From positions 1-64,000 of the forward strand of contig JADGEZ010000005.1 of the NCBI GenBank assembly GCA_016744115.1: DNA of 64,000 nt, written 5' to 3'. Within the stretch, counting starts at the first letter, position 1; the number at the start of each line of letters is the position of its first letter. The stretch comes from Sulfurimonas sp. Lineage in GTDB: Bacteria; Campylobacterota; Campylobacteria; Campylobacterales; Sulfurimonadaceae. Under the pieces are notes generated by a model, which saw only the letters and a list, made by a program, of their open reading frames with translations, ran no database searches and had not been told where the DNA came from. A program made the translations under genes and the position numbers. Positions 1 to 7,661 of this stretch are shown piece by piece.

Positions 1-219
1 ATACTTAATGCCATTTAACATAGGATTACAAGAGAGTGAATTATAGAAAAATTCTTCGGCTATATCTCCTTGGTTGTTGGATATATTTCCTACTAATTTA
101 GCTATCTTATCAAGTCTTTTATCTGCTTCAATTTGTCTTTTATCATATCTTTCATCTGATTCTTTTTGAGATGTTTTCAAATCTAAAATTGCATTTGCTA
201 AATCTTCTTTTGTTAGCAT
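1..219 (-). CDS. DUF3782-like coiled-coil/PD-(D/E)XK protein, copy 1 (cut by window edge)
   Basis: The N-terminal 73 codons are visible; the gene continues beyond base 1. The start is the ATG at 219-217, in the same context as the other two copies. The visible part (MLTKEDLANAILDLK... ending ...NPMLNGIKY) matches base for base the corresponding part of the copy at 2425-2946, and the identity continues into about 35 bases of upstream DNA. The nuclease motif itself lies off the window. It is therefore a recent segmental duplicate. The role is unknown; the family is usually annotated only as a nuclease-like domain of unknown function. Confidence 0.75.
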   Translation of the reverse strand, partial: MLTKEDLANAILDLKTSQKESDERYDKRQIEADKRLDKIAKLVGNISNNQGDIAEEFFYNSLSCNPMLNGIKY

Positions 220-298
220 AATTTACTCTTTACATTGCATTTCTTATATTATAGCTAAATTTGAACTTAAGTAAAAATATGCTTGATTCATGCGGTCT

Positions 299-365
299 GT
301 CATTCTCAGCTTGACTGGGAATCTAGTTCATAACTTAGTGGATATTCAACACAGGGGTGTAGTTG
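299..365. repeat. Composite repeat: type-a hairpin plus 'GGGGTGTAGTT' tail
   Basis: Bases 299-325 carry GTCATTCTCAGCTTGACTGG followed by GAATCTA, an imperfect hairpin with loop CTTGA (TCAAG on the other strand). A tail with GTGGATATTCAA and CAGGGGTGTAGTT runs to 365. The same unit recurs at 686-753 and 1093-1160, and its tail alone at 1548-1577. Each time it lies just 3' of a small minus-strand gene or precedes the next one. Confidence 0.75.
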
Positions 366-367
366 AT

Positions 368-562
368 TTACTGCTGTAACAATTGTAGAGTTTTTGCTAC
401 TGCGAAAGTTCCCCCTGCTCCTACTGCTACGCCATAAAATACTAGTCTCCATGCTTCGTATTTTACTTTTAGATTATCATTGTCTAAGTCTTGAATTACT
501 TTTCGCAAATCTGCTTTTAGTTTTTCTATTTGTAGTATCTCTTTTTCATCAATAGTTGTCAT
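368..562 (-). CDS. Small single-span membrane protein, paralogue A
   Basis: I do not recognise this 64-aa protein. Residues 1-40 are charged and probably helical (MTTIDEKEILQIEKLK...). Residues 41-60 form one hydrophobic Gly/Ala-rich segment (VFYGVAVGAGGTFAVAK). The N-terminus (MTTIDEKE-x-L-x-IEKLK) and the sequence before the start, GGAAACCCAAAATG, are shared with the gene at 765-947, while the C-terminal halves differ. The two are paralogues or share a modular 5' end. Shared start context and conserved N-terminus support a real gene. Function is unknown; a membrane-anchored accessory of the neighbouring nuclease-like genes is only a guess. Confidence 0.6.
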   Translation of the reverse strand: MTTIDEKEILQIEKLKADLRKVIQDLDNDNLKVKYEAWRLVFYGVAVGAGGTFAVAKTLQLLQQ

Positions 563-624
563 TTTGGGTTTCCTTGTGGATAATATTATATATAAAAATT
601 ATTAGAGGGGGATTAAGATGTAGG

Positions 625-753
625 AGATTCCGTGTCAAGCACGGAATGACGGGGGGGGGGGTCTGTCATTCTCAGCTTGACTCTCTGTCATTCTCAGCTT
701 GACTGGGAATCTAGTTTATAATTTGGTGGATATTCAATCACAGGGGTGTAGTT
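625..753. repeat. Repeat cluster: type-b hairpin, G11 tract, half and full type-a units, tail
   Basis: 627-650 is ATTCCGTG-TCAAG-CACGGAAT-GAC, a perfect 8-bp hairpin. It is followed by eleven G (651-661), one truncated type-a unit (about 663-684), a full type-a unit (686-713) and the GGGGTGTAGTT tail ending at 753. The order hairpin, G-run, hairpin, tail is repeated at 1060-1160. Confidence 0.75.
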
Positions 754-764
754 TTTTATATTTT

Positions 765-947
765 TTAGTTCATCTTAAAATATGCGGTTACAACAGCCGT
801 TGTTACAGCTACCGTTAATAAAAAAACTTTGATTGTGTCGTTTCTATGCTTTTTATCTTCTAATTTAAAATCAGTTTGTAACAGCTTTGATACTTCTAAT
901 TTTAATTTTTCGATTTCTAAAGTTTCCTTTTCATCTATGGTTGTCAT
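765..947 (-). CDS. Small single-span membrane protein, paralogue B
   Basis: This is a 60-aa protein beginning MTTIDEKETLEIEKLKLEV. It has a charged helical N-terminal part (about 1-40) and one C-terminal membrane segment (VFLLTVAVTTAVVTAYF). The first 16 residues nearly match the gene at 368-562, and the AAGGAAACCCAAAAATG start context is also shared, with AAGGAA a good ribosome binding site. The remainder has diverged. The product is unrecognised. Its position between two composite repeats mirrors that of paralogue A. Confidence 0.6.
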   Translation of the reverse strand: MTTIDEKETLEIEKLKLEVSKLLQTDFKLEDKKHRNDTIKVFLLTVAVTTAVVTAYFKMN

Positions 948-1008
948 TTTTGGGTTTCCTTATAGAGAATATTATATATTAAATAGATTAGAGGGATATT
1001 AACGCAAA

Positions 1009-1044
1009 AAGCCTCACTTAACTCCTTAGAGGAAAGTGAGGCTA
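1009..1044 (-). terminator. Rho-independent terminator (copy 1)
   Basis: AGCCTCACTT (1010-1019) pairs with AAGTGAGGCT (1034-1043). Read on the minus strand the stem ends in GCTTTTTGCG, so it is more convincing for minus-strand transcripts coming from 1477-1176. A close relative lies at 3139-3180; both are embedded in the same 'TTAACGCAAAAAGCC ... ACTTGG' context. Confidence 0.65.
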
Positions 1045-1059
1045 TTTACTTGGATAATA

Positions 1060-1160
1060 GATTCCGTGTCAAGCACGGAATGACGGGGGGTCTGTCATTC
1101 TCAGCTTGACTGGGAATTTTGTTTATAACTTAGTGGATATTCAATCACAGGGGTGTAGTT
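1060..1160. repeat. Composite repeat: type-b hairpin, G6, type-a hairpin, tail
   Basis: 1060-1083 is the ATTCCGTG-TCAAG-CACGGAAT hairpin, followed by GACGGGGGG. 1093-1117 is a type-a unit and 1133-1160 is the GTGGATATTCAATCACAGGG tail ending TGTAGTT. The arrangement is the same as at 625-753, and it sits directly 3' of the two-gene unit 1176-1477. Confidence 0.75.
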
Positions 1161-1175
1161 TCTAATTTTAATTTT

Positions 1176-1250
1176 TTATATAGATAAATAAGCCTCATAA
1201 CTAAAAAATATTATAACACCTAAAAAAGTTAAGCTGATAATAATTTCCAT
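1176..1250 (-). CDS. Putative 24-aa membrane microprotein
   Basis: This is a short reading frame starting at ATG 1250-1248 and ending at TAA 1178-1176. It encodes MEIIISLTFLGVIIFFSYEA followed by YLSI, a single hydrophobic span. A strong ribosome binding site, GGAGGAG, lies eight bases upstream, inside the last codons of the gene at 1253-1477; the gap between the two genes is two bases. The site and the tight coupling are the main support. The shape resembles KdpF-type or type I toxin-like microproteins, but no family can be assigned. Confidence 0.5.
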   Translation of the reverse strand: MEIIISLTFLGVIIFFSYEAYLSI

Positions 1251-1252
1251 AA

Positions 1253-1477
1253 TTATAACTCCTCCAATGAGTTTATTTTGATTAAAATAGATTTATTTAA
1301 AAAGTGTATAGATATTACTAACCATACAAGACCAAGAAAAGAAAGGATTAATCTTATAGTTGAGAGTGCAAAATTTGAACTTAACCAGCCTAATAAGCTT
1401 ATTAAAGTTACAACAGATATACCTAACCAAACTTTTAAATAATTGATTTTTTCTTTTATTAAATCTATTTTTGCCAT
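1253..1477 (-). CDS. Small two-span membrane protein
   Basis: This is a 74-aa protein with a short basic N-terminus (MAKIDLIKEKINYLK) and two hydrophobic segments at about 18-35 and 42-62, ending in an acidic tail (KINSLEEL). The function is not recognised. Its last codons supply the GGAGGAG ribosome binding site for the 24-aa frame that follows two bases later, so the two are probably translated together. The terminator at 1009-1044 lies downstream of the pair. Confidence 0.55.
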   Translation of the reverse strand: MAKIDLIKEKINYLKVWLGISVVTLISLLGWLSSNFALSTIRLILSFLGLVWLVISIHFLNKSILIKINSLEEL

Positions 1478-1547
1478 GAGTTGATTATATCATAAGTGTA
1501 TTAATATTAGGCGTTCCCATCAAGAGAGACGGTTGGAACGAGCAAAT

Positions 1548-1666
1548 GAGTGGATATTCAATCACAGGGGTGTAGTTATTAGATTCTGAATTGGCATGCC
1601 CTTTGGGTGCAAGTTCAGAATGACGATGGGGGGTGGTCTGTCATTCTCAGCTTGACTGGGAATCTA
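1548..1666. repeat. Repeat cluster: tail, long hairpin (type e), type-a hairpin
   Basis: 1548-1577 is the GTGGATATTCAATCACAGGG tail. About 1581-1623 is a longer palindrome in which ATTCTGAA / TTCAGAAT arms enclose an inner GCATGCCCTTTGGGTGC hairpin. 1640-1666 is a type-a unit. The type-e element has a second copy at about 3059-3101. Confidence 0.75.
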
Positions 1667-1695
1667 GTTTAGGATTATGGGGGATTGTCTTATAG

Positions 1696-2238
1696 CTAGA
1701 GTGTTTCTATAAGATCACCTTTTCTTTGTAGAAGTATTATGTTGTTGTTTTTTGCTTCTTTTTTTACATCATCGTTTATATGAAAACTTGCAAGTGCTAG
1801 ATGATGTGCATAGTCTTTGTATTCTGGATAGAGTATCTTAAAATTTTCTAATTTTTTTGTAACTAATTTTATTATATCTTTTGAATGAGCTTTGTACTTT
1901 GTTTCTATTATGGCTACATCTTTGCCATTTATCAAAACCATATCAAATTCATCTTCGATACCAAATCTTTTTCTTGTGATATTTTTATCTGTAATATCAT
2001 ACTTAATGCCATTTAACATAGGATTACAAGAGAGTGAATTATAGAAAAATTCTTCGGCTATATCTCCTTGGTTGTTGGATATATTTCCTACTAATTTTGC
2101 TACTCTTTGAACTGTGGCTTCTGTTTTAGCCTGTCTTTTATCCATCTCTATTTGAGATATTTTAAATTTCTCTCCCATCTCTTTTTGGGATTTATTTAAA
2201 TCTAATATTGCATTTGCTAAATCTTCTTTTGTTACCAT
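1696..2238 (-). CDS. DUF3782-like coiled-coil/PD-(D/E)XK protein, copy 2
   Basis: This 180-aa protein has two parts. Residues 1-50 are a charged heptad-like coiled coil (NKSQKEMGEKFKISQIEMDK). The remainder is a nuclease-like domain with the PD-(D/E)XK signature: Asp in EFDMVLINGK and the pair in VAIIETKYK. From AKLVGNISNNQGDIAEEFF to the end it differs from the copy at 2425-2946 at only two residues, whereas the coiled-coil parts differ widely and in length. The known family is annotated as DUF3782 or a restriction-endonuclease-like fold, without a firm role; an active nuclease is an inference from the motif. About 80 bases upstream are also shared with the other copies. Confidence 0.8.
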   Translation of the reverse strand: MVTKEDLANAILDLNKSQKEMGEKFKISQIEMDKRQAKTEATVQRVAKLVGNISNNQGDIAEEFFYNSLSCNPMLNGIKYDITDKNITRKRFGIEDEFDMVLINGKDVAIIETKYKAHSKDIIKLVTKKLENFKILYPEYKDYAHHLALASFHINDDVKKEAKNNNIILLQRKGDLIETL

Positions 2239-2314
2239 AATTTACTCTTTACATTGCATTTCTTACATTATATCTAAATTTGGACTTATGTAAAAACATG
2301 CTTGATTCATGCGG

Positions 2315-2413
2315 TCTGTAATTCTCAGCTTGACTCTCTGTCATTCTAAGCTTGACTGGGAATCTAGTTCAGCTTGACTCTCTGTCATTCTCAGCTTGAC
2401 TGGGAATCTAGTT
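2315..2413. repeat. Iterated type-a half-units
   Basis: Four partial or complete type-a units follow in a row. The truncated module CTCTGTCATTCTCAGCTTGA recurs with a 22-base period, and complete units with a GGGAATCTAG end close two of the runs. The cluster lies between nuclease-like copies 2 and 3. Confidence 0.7.
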
Positions 2414-2424
2414 TAGGATTATAG

Positions 2425-2946
2425 TTAAAGTGTTTCAATTATATCGCCTTTTCTTTGTAAGAGTATTATATTATTACTTTTTGCTTCTTTTTTTACATCA
2501 TCGTTTATATGAAAACTTGCAAGTGCTAGATGATGTGCATAGTCTTTGTATTCTGGATAGAGTATCTTAAAATTTTCTAATTTTTTTGTAACTAATTTTA
2601 TTATATCTTTTGAATGAGCTTTGTACTTTGTTTCTATTATGGCTACATCTTTGCCATTTATCAAAACCATATCAAATTCATCTTCGATACCAAATCTTTT
2701 TCTTGTGATATTTTTATCTGTAATATCATACTTAATGCCATTTAACATAGGATTACAAGAGAGTGAATTATAGAAAAATTCTTCGGCTATATCTCCTTGG
2801 TTGTTGGATATATTTCCTACTAATTTAGCTATCTTATCAAGTCTTTTATCTGCTTCAATTTGTCTTTTATCATATCTTTCATCTGATTCTTTTTGAGATG
2901 TTTTCAAATCTAAAATTGCATTTGCTAAATCTTCTTTTGTTAGCAT
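2425..2946 (-). CDS. DUF3782-like coiled-coil/PD-(D/E)XK protein, copy 3
   Basis: This 173-aa protein has the same layout as copy 2. A variable N-terminal coiled coil (about 1-42, with KRQIEADKRLDK) precedes a nearly invariant nuclease-like domain with EFDMVLINGK and IIETKYK. The N-terminal 73 codons are identical to the partial copy at the left edge, so copies 1 and 3 form one subtype and copy 2 another. The ATG at 2946 has TAAA-rich upstream sequence without a strong ribosome binding site. The role is unknown. Confidence 0.8.
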   Translation of the reverse strand: MLTKEDLANAILDLKTSQKESDERYDKRQIEADKRLDKIAKLVGNISNNQGDIAEEFFYNSLSCNPMLNGIKYDITDKNITRKRFGIEDEFDMVLINGKDVAIIETKYKAHSKDIIKLVTKKLENFKILYPEYKDYAHHLALASFHINDDVKKEAKSNNIILLQRKGDIIETL

Positions 2947-2987
2947 AATTTACTCTTTACATTGCATTTCTTATATTATATCTAAAT

Positions 2988-3103
2988 TTGACTCTCTGTC
3001 ATTCTCAGCTTGACTCTCTGTCATTCTCAGCTTGACTGGGAATCTTGTTTATGTGTTAGATTCTGAATTGGCATGCCCTTTGGGTGCAAGTTCAGAATGA
3101 CAG
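2988..3103. repeat. Repeat cluster: type-a half and full units, type-e hairpin
   Basis: Two truncated type-a modules precede a full type-a unit ending near 3046. The second copy of the 43-base type-e palindrome follows at about 3059-3101 and runs into CAGGGGTGTAGTT. A degenerate type-b unit (ATTCCGTGTCAAGCACTCAA) lies further on at about 3193-3216, beyond the terminator. The gene-free stretch 2947-3305 contains nothing else recognisable. Confidence 0.7.
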
Positions 3104-3138
3104 GGGTGTAGTTCCCAATGACGGAGGGGGATTAACGC

Positions 3139-3180
3139 AAAAAGCCTCACTTCTCTCGTTAGAGTGAAGTGAGGCTTTTT
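3139..3180 (-). terminator. Rho-independent terminator (copy 2)
   Basis: A perfect 15-bp stem AAAAAGCCTCACTTC (3139-3153) / GAAGTGAGGCTTTTT (3166-3180) has T-runs on both strands, so it can work bidirectionally. It lies 126 bases 3' of the giant DUF4214 gene and most likely ends that transcript. It is a variant copy of the terminator at 1009-1044. Confidence 0.75.
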
Positions 3181-3305
3181 ACTTGGGTTGTAGATTCCGT
3201 GTCAAGCACTCAATGACGAGATTTTGAGTACTCTATGACTTGTATTGTAGGTGTTTCCACCCAGAGGGGTGGGAACTAGACAAAACGAGTTTGAAACTTT
3301 TCTTA

Positions 3306-6300
3306 CTAAGCGAAGTCGTTTATAGTAAGAGAAGCGATAGTAACATCAGCTAAGTCGATTTGACCGATTAGTGTTGTTGCTACCGTTGTAGCAGCTGTAG
3401 TTGAAACAGCTGAATATACGCTTGCTACATTTGCATCAGTTGCACTTGTAACAAGAATCAGACCATTGACTGCTGTGTTAGCTGCAGTTACATAAGTGTT
3501 TACTGAACTATCAGTGTTAAGAACAATCTCACTGTTACTCAGAGTTAAACTACCTGCATTGTCATAAGTTGTAGCTGTACCCTTTTTTAACAAAGCTGTA
3601 AAATCTAGTGTATCACTAGCAGCACTTGAACCAGTTACAAAGTTTACGATAGTGTCATTACCAAAAGAACCAGTAAATACTACTGTGTCACTACTGTCAG
3701 CACTTGCGTTTGACTGAGTAGTTGTACTTGATGTACCAAGAACGATTACATCATTTCCTGTTCCAGCATCGATAGTGTTATCTGAACCGTTAGCAGCGAT
3801 TGAGTTTGAACCGTTAAGATCAACACCTCCATCAGATTGAGCAAAAGCTAATGTGTATGCTGTGTTTGCAGCAGCCGCAGGAAATGCAACTTCACCAGCA
3901 GCAAGTTGTAACTTACCAGCTACAGCTGTTGCACCAGCTGCTAATGGAGCTGTAAAGTTGATACTTAAGTCAGTTAAGTTCATAACACCGTCTATTAGAG
4001 ACTCAACTATAAATGTTCCTTCTGGACCATCTTTAACAACAAGAAGTTTAGAAAGTACAGCATCATCATTTACAGCAATTTTAAGTGCTTTTCTGATGTC
4101 GTAGCTTGTTGAACTTTTTGTAGTTGTACTATAGTCAAGATCGATAACTAAAGAGCTAAGACCTTTAAATGCAACTTGAACTTGACCTTTGATCCCTGTA
4201 AAAGAGCTAGTAGCTACAGTATCTAAAGTATTGATTTGGTTATCAGCAGCTAAGTTATTTGCAGTCCATACAGCGTCATCTGCTGCAACAGCTGCAGTTG
4301 TATTATAACCTTCGATGTCTGAAGTTATTACCTGTACAGTATTAACTGTTTGTACAGTAGAAGCAGCAACGGCTTTAGTACCAGTAGCATTTACACCTGC
4401 AGTAGTTGTAGAAATTGTACTTGTTACACCTGCATCAACATCAAGAACTTGTATAAGATCTTGAACACCAGCATCTGCGTATGTAAATGTAACTGTACCA
4501 GCAACATTTACTACAGTAGCAAATGTTGCATTTCCAGCAAAGGCATCAACTATAGCGTCACCTACAGAAGTTACAGATATAGCTGTAGTAGTAGTATCAG
4601 GTATAGTTACTGTAACACCAGCCACAGTAATAGTAGTTGCGTTTGTAGCATGACCAACACCAGCTGTAACAACAAGATCTTGTACTGCAGCAGTTCCGTT
4701 AGCTAAAGCAGCAGCTTCTACATTATCAGTAGCAGCGGCTACTGTAGAACCAACAGCAGTTGTAGTGTTTGAGATAGCTGCATGATTACCAGTTCCATTA
4801 AACTCAACAACTACCGTTGCAGCTAAAGCTGTAGCAGCAGTATAAGTAGCATCAGTATCAGTAGCATTTACAACCGTTGTATCCGTAGCAACAAAAGCTT
4901 TTGCTACAGAAGCATTAGCATTTAAGGCAGCAGCTACATTTGCAGCTACTGTTGCAGCAGTATCTGTAAGTGCGACATTTACTACTACATTTACACCATC
5001 TACAACAAATGTTGTTGCACCAGCAGTAGTTGCACCAGGAGCAAGAGATGTAATAGCGATAGTTTGCACTTCACTTACAGCTCCGCCATCAGCGATACCC
5101 ATAGTAGTTGCAACATTAGTACCAGTTACACTAACACCTGTAGTACCTGTATCTACGAAAGTGTTAAGTGTATCTACTCTAGCATTTGTAGCCCAAGTAA
5201 ATGCAACTGCACCAGCAGTGTTTACAACAGTAGCGTATGTTGTGTTTGCAGCAAAAGCAGCAACTACAGCGTCACCAACTTGTGTAGCAGTCCAACCCTC
5301 ACCAACATTTACAGCAACACCAGCAACAGTGATAAGACCAGTTCCACCTGACAATATACTAGCATTAGCAGCACCAAAAGTCATAGTTTGAACAGCAGCT
5401 GCACCACCAGTAGCATAAGCACCAGTAGCAGCAGTAGCAGCAGTAGTAACTGTAGTAGTTACACCAGCACCTGTGTTATCAGCATAGATAGTGTCGTTTC
5501 CAGCACCACCGTTGATGATCCAGTCGCCGTCGCCTGCAGTTGTGATAGTGTCGCTACCTTCTCCGCCATCAACTCTTAGGTTCTTAAGAGATTTGTGTGA
5601 AGCATACTCAGAAGCACTCATAGCATCAAGGTTAGTAGTGATAGTATCATCACCAGCTCCACCAGCTATAGAAACAGCGAAATCTGAATCAGCAACTAAA
5701 GCATCATCAACTGTTAGGTTAAATGTATCATTATTTGAACCTAAAGTGTATGTAAATGTGATGTTATCAGCAGATTCGCCTTTGTTATCTTCTTCGATAG
5801 GGTGAAGATATTTTATAACTGAATCATCAGTTAAATCAGCAGTGATATTTACTTCACCAGTCATAGCTGAAGCATTTACAGTACGAACATCTACAAGAGC
5901 GTCGATTCTTACATCTTCGTTAGCACCGATATTTTTAAAGTTTACAACTTCTAAAGTGTCATAGCTGTTTGCAAGCGTAGCACCTGTTAAAGATGAAGTC
6001 AATGAAGTCAACCAACTTGAACGATCAACCTCTACATTGAACTCTTGGATCCCTTTGCTTCCTGAATGTGTCCAGATAAAAGCGTTTGACATACTACCAA
6101 CTTTAAGATCACCACCTTGGCTTCCTTGTCCTACATCATCAAGAACTATCTTAGTTTGTGTAAGTGTTCCTGTTTCTCCTGGACCTTTGTCACCCATGTT
6201 TGCTTGTAAGTTGTTGTCTTCTGGTAATTTACCCTTGATTAACCATGAACCAGTACCTAAAGTGCTTGAGTCATTTGTAGAGATAAGGATCTCTGTTTTA

Positions 6301-7628
6301 GTACCAACATTTACACCTGTGACTGAGTTGAAAACATTTGTTGTTATACCTGTTGTAGCAGAAACATTTGTTAAACCTAATTCACCTTGAATATAGTCGT
6401 TGATAGTTTTTGCTAACTCTGTATAAGTTTTAGCCTCTTGGAACTTGTCTGGAGTTACGCTATATGTTTTTGAAGTACCAGCTTTATCAGTAAGAGTAAA
6501 TTCAAAACCAAGGTAAGGGTTATCAGCTAAAGGCTCATTGCTATCTGTTAATGTTTGAACATTAATAAGATCGATTGTTAGTTGAGCACCACTTGTTGTA
6601 GTCCCTTTGTCTGTGATATTATGTGCATTAAAAAGTAAAGCATAATCAACATCAACATCAGTTTGCTTCATCCCTACTAGAGTATCAGCAGAGTTGTTTC
6701 TTACATCTTCGACCACTAAGTTAGCTCTTGAATCAACATCCCAGAACTCAGTAGTACCGTTCATGTCTTGAGCGTCTATGTTAGACTCAGTGTTAGTTGG
6801 ATTTTGAGTATCGATATTGTTATCACCACTTACAGTTGTTGTACTTTGAACTCTTACTTCTAAAGTGTCAATACCATTAGTGATTGGAGTAATAGCTGTT
6901 TCACCGTTGTTTTCACCGTTGTCTAGTAATAATTTTAGTGTATCATTACCACCATTTCCGTTGATGATAGTACTATCATCAATATCACCAGCACGAGAGA
7001 TGAACATATCATCAGCAGTTGTACCTTCGATAGTTGTTCCACCTATGTTGATGATGTTAGTGCCTGGAGTTACAGTTATAGGATTTGCTGTTGCTACTGC
7101 ATCTACAGCAATTTTTGCTGTTGTTATAGAAGCGGCTGTTGCATCTACAACTAAACCATTTGTACCAAATACTAGAGCTGCAATCTCGTCTGCTTCTAAT
7201 TCACCAACTTTACTTACTGCATAATCAGAAACAGCTACTTTGTTTTTGTAAAAAAGTGCTGCATCTTTTGTAACTTGATCTGCATCAGCAAAAGCACTAC
7301 CACCTTCGTAATAGTTAGGGATAACAGAAATCATCTCAGCGATCATAGAACCTTTTGAGTTTCCTTGCTCTAAATAAGCAACCCAACCTGCTTTACCAGC
7401 AGCATCTACACCATCACCTTTACCTAAAATAGTAGCGTATAAGTGCGCTACAAAAGCTTCGTTTGAGTCTAAGCTAGTACCGAATTGTGCAATTGCTTCT
7501 GCATCTGCTAGCATTAAATCTGCAGCATCTGCTGCATTTTCTTCTGCCATCCATTTCTTGTTACCTGTACTTTCGCTCGCTCTGTTAAATATTGAAACAT
7601 ATAGTTCCGAAACTTGTGTTTGTGTCAT
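3306..7628 (-). CDS. DUF4214 / RTX-like secreted surface protein
   Basis: This 1440-aa Ala/Thr/Val/Asp-rich protein has no Sec signal. Two DUF4214-type units stand at the N-terminus (LYVSIFNRASESTGNKKW, about residues 9-26, and LYATILGKGDGVDAAGKAGW, about 63-82). Glycine-aspartate RTX-like nonapeptides appear near residues 655-715 (GGAGDDTI, GGEGSDTI, GGAGNDTI) and 1281-1296 (AGTGNDVI). A long low-complexity part contains an internal repeat (VGDAVVAAFAANTTYATVV near 783 and VGDAIVDAFAGNATFATVV near 1022). The C-terminus (LDFTALL ... SLTINDFA) is typical of type I secretion substrates. The family is known for calcium-binding, S-layer-like or adhesive proteins; the exact role is inferred. No type I secretion genes lie nearby. 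TAAGGAG precedes the ATG by six bases. Confidence 0.8.
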   Translation of the reverse strand: MTQTQVSELYVSIFNRASESTGNKKWMAEENAADAADLMLADAEAIAQFGTSLDSNEAFVAHLYATILGKGDGVDAAGKAGWVAYLEQGNSKGSMIAEMISVIPNYYEGGSAFADADQVTKDAALFYKNKVAVSDYAVSKVGELEADEIAALVFGTNGLVVDATAASITTAKIAVDAVATANPITVTPGTNIINIGGTTIEGTTADDMFISRAGDIDDSTIINGNGGNDTLKLLLDNGENNGETAITPITNGIDTLEVRVQSTTTVSGDNNIDTQNPTNTESNIDAQDMNGTTEFWDVDSRANLVVEDVRNNSADTLVGMKQTDVDVDYALLFNAHNITDKGTTTSGAQLTIDLINVQTLTDSNEPLADNPYLGFEFTLTDKAGTSKTYSVTPDKFQEAKTYTELAKTINDYIQGELGLTNVSATTGITTNVFNSVTGVNVGTKTEILISTNDSSTLGTGSWLIKGKLPEDNNLQANMGDKGPGETGTLTQTKIVLDDVGQGSQGGDLKVGSMSNAFIWTHSGSKGIQEFNVEVDRSSWLTSLTSSLTGATLANSYDTLEVVNFKNIGANEDVRIDALVDVRTVNASAMTGEVNITADLTDDSVIKYLHPIEEDNKGESADNITFTYTLGSNNDTFNLTVDDALVADSDFAVSIAGGAGDDTITTNLDAMSASEYASHKSLKNLRVDGGEGSDTITTAGDGDWIINGGAGNDTIYADNTGAGVTTTVTTAATAATGAYATGGAAAVQTMTFGAANASILSGGTGLITVAGVAVNVGEGWTATQVGDAVVAAFAANTTYATVVNTAGAVAFTWATNARVDTLNTFVDTGTTGVSVTGTNVATTMGIADGGAVSEVQTIAITSLAPGATTAGATTFVVDGVNVVVNVALTDTAATVAANVAAALNANASVAKAFVATDTTVVNATDTDATYTAATALAATVVVEFNGTGNHAAISNTTTAVGSTVAAATDNVEAAALANGTAAVQDLVVTAGVGHATNATTITVAGVTVTIPDTTTTAISVTSVGDAIVDAFAGNATFATVVNVAGTVTFTYADAGVQDLIQVLDVDAGVTSTISTTTAGVNATGTKAVAASTVQTVNTVQVITSDIEGYNTTAAVAADDAVWTANNLAADNQINTLDTVATSSFTGIKGQVQVAFKGLSSLVIDLDYSTTTKSSTSYDIRKALKIAVNDDAVLSKLLVVKDGPEGTFIVESLIDGVMNLTDLSINFTAPLAAGATAVAGKLQLAAGEVAFPAAAANTAYTLAFAQSDGGVDLNGSNSIAANGSDNTIDAGTGNDVIVLGTSSTTTQSNASADSSDTVVFTGSFGNDTIVNFVTGSSAASDTLDFTALLKKGTATTYDNAGSLTLSNSEIVLNTDSSVNTYVTAANTAVNGLILVTSATDANVASVYSAVSTTAATTVATTLIGQIDLADVTIASLTINDFA

Positions 7629-7661
7629 TTTTTCTCCTTAATATTAAGTTTACCTAGAATA

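Noticed and set aside
299-1577. True integron cassette array
   Set aside because: The composite repeat lacks the RYYYAAC/GTTRRRY core sites and no integron integrase is in the window; only the cassette-like order was kept as a finding.
299-3103. CRISPR array
   Set aside because: Repeats are palindromic, irregularly spaced, of several types and partly truncated; there are no unique equal-length spacers and no cas genes.
3853-7224. Several plus-strand open frames inside the giant gene, including Ser/Cys-rich ones of 118 and 95 residues at 4350-4706 and 5064-5351
   Set aside because: They are antisense shadows of the Ala/Thr-rich repeats of the DUF4214 protein; their composition follows from the complementary codons and they lack ribosome sites.
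3306-7628. The DUF4214 protein as the LapG substrate
   Set aside because: It shows no N-terminal retention module or di-alanine cleavage site of the LapA kind, and lapG lies about 48 kb away.
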